Shown here: positions 24,963 through 36,990 of the stretch, piece by piece
How the letters are laid out: every line of letters starts with the position of its first letter
Position numbering within the stretch: the first letter of the stretch is position 1
Translations under genes and position numbers: made by a program
Source: Siderastrea siderea
Lineage: Eukaryota; Cnidaria; Anthozoa; Scleractinia; Rhizangiidae
Direction: 5' to 3'
Length of the DNA: 64,000 bases
Assembly (NCBI GenBank): GCA_964030785.1
Contig: OZ034972.1
Span: 17,769,683 to 17,833,682, forward strand
The notes under the pieces: generated by a model
Databases searched by the model: none
Told to the model about the DNA's origin: nothing
The model's input: only the letters and a program-made list of their open reading frames with translations

Positions 24963-26203
24963 CACGGAAGGTCACTGGAAATTCCGAGGGGGAGGGGGGT
25001 TCAAAGGCAGAAAGTTCCGAGGGGAGTGGGGGGTTCATGGGAAGCTCCTTTTCCAGAGGGTGAAGAAACATGAAAAAATTGAAAGCAACACACGATTGTT
25101 CCCAAGCACGAAGTAATACTTATGTAGCCTGTTTTGACCTTCAAAAATAAGCAAATATGTTGACTCCAATGCCAAATTTTGCAACTTTGATTTGTATGAA
25201 ATTTCGGTACACCAGATTTGCATATTCATGTTTACGGAAAATTGCATGTCTCCTTGGCCTTCAGTGAATATTTCACGGTTTTCAATCCTTTCAATGTGAA
25301 CGTTTTTGCTAAACACCAAACTTGTTTAAACAAATATAAAAAATATTTTTACTGCGCATCTTCGGCTGCTTTTCACAGGATATCATCGAGATAGAAATGT
25401 TGCGTTACGGAAACAGTGACCCTCATAATTTGAGAAGGTCAGATTTCATGCGCTATGCAAATTTGATGCGCTTTGAACTGACACTACGTTTAGCCTATAT
25501 TAGCTATTTCTTACAAATTCTTTTACAGTTGTCATTATCCTTGAGTTTCCATTTGTGCTTGATTTACTATTTCAATTTTAAACAAAGGATAAAGTGCGAG
25601 AAAGAAAGGATCGATTTCTTATTCCCACATGGATCGCTTGTGCAATTTATTTTTAGACTCCAGTATGCAAATTCAATGCACTGTGAACCAACACTAATCC
25701 CGGTGAAAAAGCGGCTATTTTACTCCAATTCTCTTCCAAACAGCATAATCGTCGATTATTAGTGTAAGTTACATTCAACAGTTTCGATTTTGATGGCAGG
25801 TTTGAGTGTGGCGAACACAATTTCAATTCTGATAATTTTGGCTTCGTTGTTTACGTTGCATTCGGCACACAAATTATTCACGCAACCCTCGGCACCTAGA
25901 ACGTCAGAACGTTTGAACACTCGGTCTGAACAAATTTTCATGAACAACATGGAACACTTCACACTGGATGGCAAACATGCAAATAGTATAGTGCAATAAC
26001 AAAGCGTCGTAAGTTGAAAATGGATGTTATAATATTTTTAAAAAAGGCTTTATGTTACAACAAAAACCATGTTTGCATAACGTGGAAATTCCTGGGGGGA
26101 GGGGGGTCATCAAAGACCCCCTTGGAACGGAAATTCCTAAGGGGTGGGGGGTGCAAACCAAAAAACCTTCCGTGGGAGGGGTATGGATATTTTCTGGAAC
26201 AAC
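24936..26203. mobile_element. 1.27-kb element with 28-bp inverted ends
   Basis: The left end GGTTCCAGAAAATATCCATA is followed by a C tract and acggaagg. The right end ccttccgtgggaggggtatg is followed by gatattttctggaac, the inverse. G-rich blocks (gaaattccgaggggg, gaaattcctaaggggtgggg) occur next to both ends. There is no transposase and I could not fix a target duplication. Confidence 0.7.
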
Positions 26204-26209
26204 ACAATA

Positions 26210-27422
26210 CGTCTGTGATATCACTAGTGAGAAACTAAACTCGTGTACCGTTATAAAGAAAGTTAAGGCTAGTCATCAGAAGTCCATAGTATCATCTAAA
26301 CAATAATGATTGTAAAATAAACTTTGATATTTTGTGGCAAATAGATAAACAAAGTATAGTGGCTCAGAGCGGTGTTCAACTGCTACTCTAAAATGCATTA
26401 TAAATCAAGTAATTCAGATTGACACGTTTCTTTTTGTTTGTATGCAAATTACATTATGCTAATTAGTGTCCAATCAAATTTGTAATATGACTTTTGTCTG
26501 CCTAAACTGAAGATTTCAACGGACACATGTCCTGCTAAGAAAGAAAAATTATTTTCAGCACTGCTATTAATAGCTCTTTGATTATTTTCTCCACATAATT
26601 TGCATAAAATCTCCCAAAAAGTCACAACTTTGCATAAATTGCCAAAAAACTCTCAAACTTAATAACCAGCAAAACCATGATGGCCTTAATTCAGTTTTAG
26701 CTTCAAGTGTTGAACATTTCCATCACATGACTGGTAAAGGATCATTAATGGTTAAAATCAGTCTTCAGAGTGAAGGGGGGTTCATAAAAGGAAATAGAAT
26801 AAACTCTTTTAGGAGTCCTTCAGTTGATGAAAATAGGTCATGTAACTTAAGTATTAATTTAACTTATGTTTAACAACTTCTAATATAAATGACAGATGCC
26901 TCCATACAAGGCTAATTCATTTTAAATGTTATGATGTAAAAGAATGACACTTAAAAAGGTTTTATCCTTTTTCATTTTATGTACCCCATTTCACTCTGGC
27001 AATGGTTAATGATCATGTACTGGTCATGTGACGCAAATGTTCTACACTTGAGGTTAAAACTGAGTTAAGGTCATATATTTTCAAAACGTTGCCAATTTTG
27101 ACAGTTTTTTTGGTAAGTTTCTGCAAACTTATGGCTCTTTAGGGTGTATAATTAATGTTGCCCTAATTGTTTAATTGGCCTGATACTATAATAATACCTT
27201 CAGAATACATGTACCTTTAGTGTTGCTCACTTTTATACAATATGTTTTTTTTATACTGATCAAGGGGCACTGATTGGTGGAGCTACATGATATTTTGCAA
27301 GAACACTTGTCATAATGACACCAAAATAAAGTTATAGTTTTTTGGTTATTATCAAGTAAAGTTCTGCAAATACCTAGTAGGCCAGGTACTATCATGTTAT
27401 TTTAATATTGTCTTGTCTTTAG
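26210..27422. other. Intron 3, unassigned
   Basis: AT-rich intron sequence ending in the PSI-1 acceptor. No gene or repeat is recognised. Confidence 0.4.
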
Positions 27423-27523
27423 GTATCTAAGGTACCAGTTGAAGAATGTAGTACCTCTTCATCATGTCTTGACTGTGCTAAGCTAAAGGACCCTTTCTGT
27501 GGTTGGTGCACATTGTATAAGAG
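27423..27523 (+). CDS. Plexin exon 4: PSI-1 (N-terminal part)
   Basis: This exon has 33 codons plus two bases, residues 481-514. The acceptor is cttgtctttag before 27423; the donor is AAGAG|gtcagt, phase 2. It encodes VSKVPVEEC, then SSCLDCAKLKDPFCGWC. The cysteine spacing (C489, C495, C498, C506, C509) and the CGWC core are the signature of the plexin-semaphorin-integrin (PSI) domain, a small disulphide knot just after the Sema propeller. Confidence 0.9.
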
Positions 27524-28159
27524 GTCAGTAAAGACCTCATTTCTTCTGAAGTGACATAAGTTTTTTCTTGACGTACAGTTCATTGTCTGAGAGTAGTGGT
27601 GTTTAATTTGACTCAGATTAATGAGGCTGCATGGTCTTTAATTTTATAATGTGTAATGCAGTTGAACCTGCTTTACAGATATCCGCTTAATAGGGACACC
27701 TTGTTGCGGACAGTTTTCTTCGTTTTCAGCAATGCATTTCGCATATACAAAGTTAACCTGTTTCATTACATACAGTCTTTTTCTGGTGGTAACAGTTGGA
27801 TGAAAATTGACCCTTCCCCACAGCAATATTTTTGGTACAGACTAGTCCATAGAAGTTCAAGTTACTCAGCAGTTTTCTAAAGGAGAACTGAAAATGGCAG
27901 CTGATCATGTTGCTTTTCAAAGTGATTTTGGCGTTAAAATGGAGAATTTCATCGGATTGTGTGGTCCATCTTGACTGAAAAGTATTTTACAAACAAAGAC
28001 GTAGACATATCATATCTGGATGAAATTTGGGCGGCTGATTGAACTGGTTGTCAAGTCAGTGTGCAGATGTCTACATTTTCACGCAGCTGTCTATGCAATG
28101 ACAAACTCATAATGAAACAAATTAAAAGTGAGAAGACTGATAGACAGCTGCAGTTCTCA

Positions 28160-28450
28160 TCTTAATAGGCCACGTTAGATATGTTTGGCCACACATTTTG
28201 GGAACTGGATCGAGTACACCAGGTTGAGGCTTGCGGGTAGACGTTCTGAGAAGTGGCAAAAACAAAAAAAGTTTTTGTGCATGTACTTCAACACAACTTT
28301 TCAATTCTTTGTAATTGTCTGGGAAATGTCTCAGTCTTGTGCAGTGGCTATTTGTAAAACAATGGCGATAAACAATGGGATTTGTCTTTTCAATTGATTC
28401 CAAAAGATCCAAAGGTCTTGTGCATGGCACTGGTGTACACGAGGGTAACA
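28160..28450 (+). pseudogene. THAP-domain transposon relic, copy 1
   Basis: The + frame gives GNWIEYTRLRLAGRRSEKW, then SCAVAICK (the first cysteine pair of a C2CH THAP zinc finger). After a stop, IPKDPK-like residues can be read in another frame. The same order occurs in the inverted copy at 35980-36320. THAP domains bind DNA and are the N-terminal module of several transposases. The rest of the domain (W, then C-x2-H) is missing or scrambled here. Confidence 0.6.
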
Positions 28451-30308
28451 TTGTACTTATGCACTAAATTCGTTCTCAGAGAAATTAAAGGCACAGATTT
28501 TATGCAGTAGCACACGGGAAAAATGAGGACACACAAATTAGGCACAGTTTAGGTGAAGGAATTCCTGCAACTATACCCTTAGGAACTCAGACTTTTCAAT
28601 ACCAAGAGTTAATACTGTCACCTTTGGTAAACATAGTGTCAGCTATGTAAGCCTAGTTCTATGGTCTAAACTGAGTTCAGAGGTCAAACAGTCAGAGACC
28701 ATACATGTTTGTAAAACTCGAGTGAGAAGTTCCTGTTCATAACTATAACTTGGTTTATTTTTTCAGGGATACTTTTTGAGATATTGAATGTTCATAAGTT
28801 ATTATCTGTTATGGGGAAAGCAAAATTGTGTACTGTTACCAGAAGCGGAGTAATCCTAGAATGTGCTGAGTTTGTAGAATGCAAATGTTATGGGCAGTGT
28901 TCAAAATAGGCGTATTAGGCCACTATTTCATTGTTTTTGCAAAAGCTGTCAACGAAACCAAATACCTCAAGTAGAAAGAGATTAGTAGCCTGATGTCTGT
29001 GCCAATTTTTAAAGGGACAGGTTCACGGCTTGGCGCATGTGCATGAATCAAATTACTTTTTTTCCGATTTATTAGTAATTCTATCTGTTAATAATCCCAT
29101 TCACCTGTATCTCAGCGATCACATATTATAGTAAGCCCACGTAGAACGGCCGAGGACTAAATTCGCAGGAAATATTAGTGGATTGCACCAACACTGCCAA
29201 CGTTGAATTTATTGTTGACCCGAAGGTTTTATTCCATGGTTGATGAATTTCCCGCTATTTGCACGCGCTTTAGTCAAATGGCTGTCAGGGGCGCGCGTGC
29301 AGATAGTTGAGAAATCAATAAACGCAAAACTTTGGCAAGAAAATTTCACACCCGAGCAATCTACTCGCTTCTGATTGGTTCTTTAACAATGTTATGGAAT
29401 AATATTGCTCGCATACTCGCTACAACCAACACAGGTGAAAAACAGCATTTAGATTCATGAGCATGCGCTAAACCGTGAACCCTTCCCTTTAACTTGTTTT
29501 GAGTTTGAATAATTTCACAAGAATGAAATAAATATAGAATACTTTATGGAAAGTGTGTGCGTACGGTATTCACACAGGAGTTGGTCAAGTGTCGGAAATC
29601 GAACAAGTGAGTGTAGGGAACAAGTGAGATTTCTGATACAAACCAACAAGTGCATTAAATACTGTGCGCATACACTTTCATGGTGTATTATGTTTATTAT
29701 ATGCATACTGAGATTTAAATTCTTGTTTAATGACAAATTTGTTGCACAGATTCAAGTCAAAAGCTCATAAAAGATTTCAGTTATATAAATGTTTTAACTG
29801 TACATTTTCTAGTCAATTCAAACTGTTTATCGTTGGCGATACTCACCACAGGGTAGTTATTTTTCTTCCACTGCTTCTCAGTAGTTTAAGCAAGACATCT
29901 TAAGCTTGAGGGCTCATAAATCTTCTCCGTCTTTACGTCTAAGAGCGAATAAATGCTGCAAGATACATGTTTGATTCCGCTGGCTATTTAGTGTGCACTT
30001 CTCGCTTGTTGTTGACTTTTCGTTCTCTAAAATTCTTCCAACACTTTCACATCTCGCTTCATCTTCTCTTTTGTGCTTTTGCTTTCGAGACTTTCCACAT
30101 AATCCTGAACCGAAGTATCGTGGGCAACAAATCTTATGTTGCTCATGTTTTAAAGCGTAAAAGAAAGTTAACTTCAACAATTGCAAGAGACTTGAAAAGC
30201 AAAATCCTGAGTGAGAATCACCTTGTTACGGCTCACACGTCAAAAAACATGATATGCAGCACCTGATTGGATGTATCATTTTCTTCACGCGTTGAAAAAG
30301 TGATAGTC
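28451..30308. other. Intron 4, unassigned
   Basis: No recognised gene. Open frames of 70-100 codons on both strands (29546-30266) lack family features. Confidence 0.35.
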
Positions 30309-30539
30309 CAGGGTCCGAAATTGCGACCAGCTGGTCGCCAATGCGACTGAAAATTGAGTGTTGGCGACCAGAATTTCAAGGCTAGTTGCCAGGAGGTGAC
30401 TAACTTTCAGCACCTTGTTAATGTTTTGCACCGCCGCTCAAGGAATTAATTTCGTTTTAAATGGAAAAATTCGCGTTTGATTTCCAGCAGAAACTTACCC
30501 CTTGTCTTTTCAGAGTTTTTAATCTCCATAGAAAATAAT

Positions 30540-31440
30540 TTAAATAATATATAGATTTAGCCAAGCCTAAAAGCGGAGCCCCCCTTTTTGTTTTGTCTGT
30601 TTTTTGCTTTTGTTTTTTGTTTTGTTTTTTGTTTTGTTTTTGCTGGCAGTTATAAATTTGTGAAAATACTCTCATCCAAGTCGTTTTATTAAAAAAAAAA
30701 ACAAAGAAAAAAAAAAGGAAAAAAATTCTTGCTCCCGCTGAGTGTCGAACCCGGCTCATCGGCGTGAGATGTCGGTAACTAGTCCACTAGGCCATGGGCG
30801 TTTAACATTGTTTTCGTAGTTAATTTTAATACTTATTTCTTTCTTCGTGACAAGCTGCCTATCAGCATGAAAATGCTGGTGTTTTTCCGGGCAAAATGTG
30901 TTCGAAACGCCGTAAAAACCATGGTTGTGGACAGAAAAAACCAAAAAGCACTAGCTCTGCTATATTTGGCGTCGAAACCGCTGCGAAAAGCTGCGAACTC
31001 AAGCGGTTTGCCGACCGAGTTTGAACAGAACCGACGAGGCAAATTTGAACTTTTTGCCTGAACTTTATCGCCGAATTTCTTTCCCCTAGATTGAACTTTT
31101 CCCCTTCCACCAAAAAGACAACTGAGTGTTCTTTTGAACTTTTTTTTTTCCACTAACAAATTTGTTTTTGACTTTTGTTGTCTTTGCTTGTTTTGCTACA
31201 ACGCGGGTCAACATGCGATTTCGCGCCGAAAACACACGGGATTCAGCACAGGATTCTATCCAGTGTAGGAAGTGCATTGGTAGCCCTGTGGTGCGGACGG
31301 ACAGACGTACGGATGTACGGACGGACGGACGGTCGCGTGACTACTACGTGACTACCAAAATTTTTTGGCTTGATAGATAACCAAATTTCCTTAGCAATGG
31401 AGCTCCGCTGACGCGCTAGTGCGCTGGCTCCGCTAAAAAA
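30540..31440 (-). repeat. Dispersed repeat family R, reverse copy with tRNA-like head
   Basis: It is the reverse complement of 3340-4120 with moderate divergence. On the minus strand the order is a body containing agagctagtgctttttggtt, a tRNA-like segment, a T/A-rich tract and the tail ggctccgcttttaggcttgg. It lies within the CAGGG-ended element. Confidence 0.75.
30731..30800 (-). promoter_or_regulatory. tRNA-like RNA polymerase III promoter (A and B boxes) of a SINE
   Basis: On the minus strand TGGCCTAGTGG (30784-30794) fits the A box (TRGYNNANNNG), and GTTCGACAC (30742-30750) fits the B box (GWTCRANNC). Their spacing is normal for a tRNA. The flanks do not fold into a functional tRNA by eye, and the copy sits in a dispersed repeat, so I read it as a SINE head. 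Confidence 0.7.
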
Positions 31441-32576
31441 CGAAGGTAAGATTCCTGTTAAATGACCTCCACAACAGTTGTAATCCACGCAATGTAATCG
31501 ACATTTAGCGGCTGCCATGTTTTCAGCAGTTTCATCTGACAACCATACTGTGGGTGCATCGCATAAACACAGGCTTTCCTTTCGCCATTGAATATTCAAT
31601 GAAACGCTCTACAAATTTTCGATAACGCTTTACAGTCAGAAGTGGCGTTATGTTCAGTCTTCAAACTAAAGAGCTATCTATTTAACAAAAACTCCTTTTC
31701 AACTACAATGTAAGCTACACAATCATTTAATGCCTTTTTTCATGGCAGTCTGACTCTTGCGATGGTTCATGAGTAAGATTGTTTTGAGCGAAGAAATGTC
31801 TTTAAAAGCTTTGTGTTTCGCTGTGAAGCAACAATTTTACGGACACTTTTTGGCGACCAGAATTTTCCATCTGGCGACTGAAAAAAAAAATTTCAGTCGC
31901 CACTTGGCGCCCACATAAAAAAGTTAATTTCGGAACCCTGGATACGTGACATTTGATTGGCTTTCAGCTACTTAGACTAGCTTGTGACGAAAATTTATTT
32001 TGCGCCATTTCAGTGGGTAAATCTCAGTATGCATATAATAAAGTGTGATTTTTGGTTGTGTACACTCTTTTTGTTTATAAGAACCTTTTTTATAAGAATG
32101 TCAAGGCTGAGATTTGCCAAAATTTTAAGAACATGCTAAGAACATACCCAGGCTGAGATTTTGTTAAGAACCCCTTCACCTTGTCTTCATATATTTGTAG
32201 AATAAGCTATGTGAGAATAAAATAAAGTGTTATAGTTTGGTCAGAGTAATTTACAGCCTATTTGAGAACAAAATGCTAGAATTTTTGTGACGCAAGATCG
32301 AACAGTTGCTCAGGCTGAAATTAATAATCAGGACTTTTGAAAATGCTATTCGGTGGTTCATGGGGAGTCAAAAGGTACAGTCAAACCCTCCATTTTTAGG
32401 GTGTCCCTTGGCTATATATTAGTGTGGAGGGTCCATTTTAAAAATCAAATGTTCGGCAAGTAAGTGTTTATAATGAACCGATTTTAAAGTAAGCGACTAA
32501 GAGAGTCTGATACAAGCACTGTTTGAAAACCTATTTCTTCAAGAAAATTGCGAATAGTTCCACCAAATAATGACAG

Positions 32577-33560
32577 ATTTTTTTTCCATCAGAAGCTCAA
32601 TAAGTTCCAAGAATCCAGGGTTTACCTGTCAGCAAGTTCTGCAAGATCGAACAGTTGCTCAGGCTGAATTTTGGCTTCAAAATGTTATGCTTATGTGTTT
32701 GCCTGAGCTGTTGCAAGAACACTAACATGACGCTGAGATCACACATTTTTTGGCAGCTCGGAATCCACTTAAAACTCATTAAAAATTGGAAAAGACTGAA
32801 AACTCCCATTAAAACCTGGATTTTGTCATACTTAGGGGCTGATTACATGAGCCAGGCTGACTCACTCTGGCGAGATGACTGCTCAGCCTGTACATGAGGC
32901 GAGCCAGCCCACCTACGGCTAAATTTAGAAGCTGTCATGTGAAATGATGGCTACTTCAAAGAGAATGAATCAAGTGATTTTACTTAATTCGCTAATCCAT
33001 TATTTTGGTATATTATTTTCAGTTTTATGTAGCTTTATGGTCTGATAAACCTCTATGTGTTATATAGAAAGAGAAAGATTGATCTTCTGGTGAGCATTTT
33101 ACTCTGAAGCAAAAATTAGTGACGAGAAATTGTTGGCCAGGATAACCGGGCTGGCCTGCAATTGCGATTACATGGTAAATTTCAGCCCGTCTAGCCGGGA
33201 TCCCGGTATCGTCTTGGTGGGATTCTTGCTAGCCGGGCTGAGATTTTTCCATGTAATTGCGAAGTTGATTTTTAGTGTGTTTAACAGACGTTCCGAGATT
33301 CCGGCAAATCAAGCCAGCCCACCTCATGTAATCAGCCCCTTAGCATTAGGGAAAACAAATCTGTTGTTTTTTTCACAAGTTGAAAAACTTTAATATCTTC
33401 AGATTAAAAAATTGCACACTATGAGGTGTTAATTAATATTATTTGTTTTAGGTTTCACTTGAGATATCTGATCTTTTCCGGTTTTTCAGCAGAGTTTTAA
33501 GTGGAGTCAAGCTGTCAAAAAACATGTGTGATCTAAGCATTATAGCTGTCATGGTTTTGG
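32577..33560. repeat. Palindromic repeat carrying a Harbinger-type MITE
   Basis: The left part (32704-32790: gttgcaagaacactaacatg, acacattttttggcagctcg, cacttaaaactc) reads inversely at 33480-33550 (gagttttaagtggagtcaag, cttgact.., catgtgtgatctaagcat). Related copies are at about 34850-35240 and 36690-36990. Confidence 0.6.
32835..33339. mobile_element. PIF/Harbinger-type MITE, TTA target duplication
   Basis: It begins TTA|GGGGCTGATTACATGAG and ends CTCATGTAATCAGCCCC|TTA, a perfect 17-bp inverted end flanked by the 3-bp duplication usual for Harbinger elements. It is 505 bp with no coding capacity. The interior has further GCC/GGC-rich inverted motifs (gccgggctgag, ctagccgggatc). Confidence 0.85.
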
Positions 33561-34017
33561 ACACTGAAATGTGTATAGAGATTTTTGTAGAGCACTAGGT
33601 TTTTATGGTAGACTATTTATATATCTACTGGTATGTCAAAAAAGGTATAGCTGTAGATCGTACAGTAATTTTTCACTAATGTTTTCGTACATGTGTTATG
33701 TTATAGATGGCATAGCCTGCATAGTAGGCATAAACGGGGAAGGGGAAAGGAAGCAGGAACGTGGGAGAAAAGTGGGCGTCTGGGGGCTTGGGATCCCATT
33801 TTTTCTCCCTTGTTCTCGTTCCCCTTCCCCTTCCCTGTTTCCGCCTGGTACGCAGGCTATAGATTGCACAATTGTGTGTATTAGCATTAGTAATGAGAGG
33901 ATGCCAGGACTGATCTGGATTTAAGTTTTTGTACGTATGTTAGGATAGTTGTACAAGTGCAAAGTGTACAGATACATATCGAAATTAAGTATGTTGTTAA
34001 TAGTTGACTGGTTTTTG

Positions 34018-34140
34018 CACACTATACAGTACAACACTACCACTGTACAGCACAATAACTGTGCAACATTACCACTGTGCAAAACTACCACTGTACAGCA
34101 CTATGACTGTACAACACTTCCACTGTACAGCACTACAATA
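34018..34140 (+). repeat. Minisatellite, unit about 17 bp (ACTACCACTGTACAGC)
   Basis: Seven imperfect units vary between ctgtacagcac, ctgtgcaacat and ctgtacaacac. Confidence 0.8.
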
Positions 34141-34417
34141 TAAAGGAAAATGATATCAAAACTTTGCAACCTTGATTCGAAAAGTAGGTCAAAATGGTGA
34201 CTTTTTTGCCTCTATATAATTCGTAAACATTGTTAACAATGGGTGAGTTTAAAGCCAAAACGGCAAATGTTTATGTAGTGCAGTGCACATATACTGTATA
34301 ATAGCCTAGTGGAAATTTACCTCATTGAAGTGTAGAGGAATCCCAACGATAAATCTAACATTAGACCGTGTTTTCAAAAAAACTGGTCACAAACACTGTG
34401 TGCGAAGCCTGAGTGTT

Positions 34418-34540
34418 GTTCAGTGGTAGTGTTGTACAGTGGTAGTATAGTGCTGCACAGTCGTAGTGTTGTACAGTCATAGTGGTGTACTGTGGTAGTG
34501 TCATACTGTCAAAGTGCTGTATAGTGGTGGTACGGTGGTT
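34418..34540 (-). repeat. Minisatellite, same unit in inverse orientation
   Basis: About seven units of gtggtagtgttgtacagt, the inverse of the array at 34018-34140. Confidence 0.8.
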
Positions 34541-35384
34541 TACAGTAACATTAAACGTAGTGATTTTCGGCAGCGGAAGCGACCTTTGTCAATAAAAGCT
34601 GCTAAAAGATATTATGTACATAGTATAAGGAATGTTTTGTTGCACACTGGAAGATGATGGTAAAAATTGAATTTGCATCAGTAATAAACAAGTTACCATG
34701 GCAACTGTGGGATTGCCAAATCAAATAGGGTTGGTTGGCGTGTTGACAATGACATAGGATGCAATATTTAACCAAAAATAGTGTGTGTAGAAACAAAGTG
34801 CTCTACAAAAATCTCTATGCATGTTTGATTGTCAAACAATGTGACACAGTTGAGCATTATGTAAGTGCTCTTGCAACAGCTTGGACAAATACACAAGCAT
34901 GATATTTTAAAGCCAAAATTTAGGAATCAACTGTAGATGAATTTCTGAACCATCCAATTTTGTGGAAACTTGCACTGTAAACCTTGAAGTCATGAAACCA
35001 GTTATCGAGCTTAATAACAAAAACTTTCATGTGATTATTCCTCCGCACAAATAGGTTTGTAGTCGTGTGCTCGGTATTCAAATGGAGAACATTTTGCTGC
35101 TCATTTTCAAACTGTATTGTCAAATACTGTGGCAGATTTTTGATTCTGCAAAACCAATTCGCTAAATGTAAACTGTCAAAATACCAAGTTTGCCTTAATT
35201 CCCAAAACATGTGTGATCTTTTTGCATGTGACACTTTTGTTTGTTACTTTGTCTTTAATACAAACTCATCATCAGATAGAAAGGCACTAGGCTTTATGTT
35301 TATTCCTTCAAATTCTTTTCTTTGTCAACTGTGTAGCAGAAGCAAAGAGGACTGAAATGTTCTCTTTTTCACTGCTGTCTCTAG

Positions 35385-35629
35385 CATGAAATAAACTTAT
35401 TAAACCAGGATCTTTTGATCTGGGTCGGCTTCCCATGAAATAAACTTATTAAACCAGGATCTTTTGATCTGGGTCGGCTTCCCATGAAATAAACTTATTA
35501 AACCAGGATCTTTTGATCTGGGTCGGCTTCCCATGAAATAAACTTATTAAACCAGGATCTTTTGATCTGGGTTGGCTTCCCATGAAATAAACATATTAAA
35601 CCAGGATCTTTTGATCTGGGTCGGCTTCC
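35385..35629 (+). repeat. 49-bp satellite, five copies with internal dyad
   Basis: Units start at 35385, 35434, 35483, 35532 and 35581 and differ at only a few sites (gggtcgg/gggttgg, cttatt/catatt). Each unit contains ccaggatcttttgatctgg, an almost perfect inverted repeat. Homogeneity suggests recent expansion. Confidence 0.95.
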
Positions 35630-35979
35630 CATCAAATAAACAGCGCTTAAGCCTTAGCCCTTTTTGTAATGGCACCATCAGTGGATTAGTATTAATAGGT
35701 GAGATAGAATTTACAATTTTGAACACTTTTAAAAACTTTTTTTGGATGAGTGAATTTCACTTTAGGACAACCAAGTTCTGAGTGGCACCTGTCCAATGGA
35801 CAAGAGGAATGAAAAAAACCCGTTTTTTTGCCCTTTCTCTGGGCCAAAAAAATATCCCAGGGCCACCCTAAAAATATGGACAGTTTGTCTGTACCTTCTT
35901 ACTCCCTAGGACCCCTTATTTTAAAGTGTTCCTACTTTTATACAGATCCAGGGGCCCATAACCCTGACAGATCGTAGAA

Positions 35980-36320
35980 TGGTGCATTATGGTAAATTCT
36001 TTGTCAGCTTGTCGGCAAATTTCTTCCAAGCCTGTCTTCTCTTTGGATCGTTTGGAATCATATGGAAAAACGATTCTGGTCGTTTATCGCTACAAACAGC
36101 TACTGCACAACACTGAAACCGTTCACAGACATACAAAGTTGTTTTGAAGTGCAAAGCAGTGCAGAAATGTTTTTGTTTTTCCTGCTTCTTGGAACGGCTA
36201 CCTGAGAGCCTTGACCTGGTGTACTCAATCCTGTTCCCATAAACTGTGCTGCCAAACATATCAAACATGGGCCATTCAGGTCTGACAGAATTGCTATAGA
36301 TGTACATTTGGTTGTACATT
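35980..36320 (-). pseudogene. THAP-domain transposon relic, copy 2
   Basis: The minus frame gives GNRIEYTRSRLSGSRSKK, then CCAVAVC, then FHMIPNDPKRRQAWKKFADK. This is the front half of a THAP zinc finger: a C-x4-C pair, the F..IP.DP signature and the invariant W. The C-x2-H half is absent. It lies directly before plexin exon 5 in the opposite orientation, overlapping that exon's branch region. It is related to 28160-28450. Confidence 0.7.
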
Positions 36321-36342
36321 TGTCTTTGGTTTTATTTTTCAG

Positions 36343-36469
36343 GTGTACCCAAAAGCAACACTGCCCTAAGGCTGATGTACATCCATTGCGATTTGTGACA
36401 AGCGCATCTTTTTGTGTGGAATATACATCAGTCAGTCCTCTGAAAGTTCGTCTTGGCCCAAGTGTTGAT
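36343..36469 (+). CDS. Plexin exon 5: end of PSI-1 and start of the linker/IPT segment
   Basis: One base completes arginine 514, followed by 42 codons to residue 556. The acceptor is tatttttcag before 36343; the donor GTTGAT|gtaagc is phase 0. It starts RCTQKQHC, the last two PSI-1 cysteines (C515, C521). It continues with a strand-rich segment comparable to the plexin region after PSI-1 ('..I.P....I......I.L.V..LP'). Confidence 0.86.
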
Positions 36470-36689
36470 GTAAGCTAAGGCAATCATATTTTTTTTTCTT
36501 TTAGTCCTGTTTTGAGCCTCTAACCTCCAAGAGTATAGTGTGCAACATGACATGGCTAGGGTTAAAACCCAGTGCTCTGATTGCCAAATTTCCTTCTGGT
36601 TTTTAGCTTGTATAGAGCTATAGTGGAGGTTGGATACTCAATTAAGCACATGAGCCAGTTTCATTATGGCTTTTTATAATTAAGATCAA

Positions 36690-36990
36690 AAAGTTCTAAG
36701 ACCTGGCTGGTTATAAATTTCTGCACAGTTGATTGTTGTATTTTAGCTTCAAAATATGATATTTGCGTCATTGCCTCAGCTGTTGCAAGAACACTAAGTA
36801 AATGTAATGCTTAGATAACACATATTTTTTTGGCAGTTTGATACCACCTAAAACTCTGCTGTAGAATCTACAAGCAAATGAAAAGTATGTTTTAAGTGTG
36901 TAACTTGTGAATCTGAAGGTATTCAAGTTTGTCCGACTTGTGAAAAAACTACCAATTTGCGACTGGTTCAAGGACATTTGCTCCTAAAAA
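36690..36990 (+). repeat. Dispersed repeat related to 32577-32830
   Basis: gctgttgcaagaacactaag, cacatatttttttggcagtt and cacctaaaactctgctg align with the copy near 32700. Confidence 0.6.

Larger units (their letters stand above)
30309..31940. mobile_element. CAGGG-ended hAT-like non-autonomous element
   Basis: The left end CAGGGTCCGAAATTGCGACC and the right end reading ttaatttcggaaccctg are inverse. Repeated motifs tggcgaccag and ctggcgactga lie just inside both ends. CAGGG ends are typical of hAT elements, but the 8 bp flanks do not match clearly, so no target duplication is shown. It has no transposase and houses repeat family R at 30540-31440. Confidence 0.65.
33571..34824. mobile_element. 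1.25-kb element with inverted ends and inverted minisatellite arrays
   Basis: The left end holds tagagatttttgtagagcac (33575-33594) and the right end gtgctctacaaaaatctcta (about 34799-34818). Just inside are two arrays of a roughly 17-bp unit in opposite orientation. There is no transposase, and the target duplication is not clear. Confidence 0.7.

Noticed and set aside
30731..30800. Functional tRNA gene
   Set aside because: A and B boxes are good but no acceptor or anticodon stem closes properly by eye, and the block is part of a dispersed repeat.
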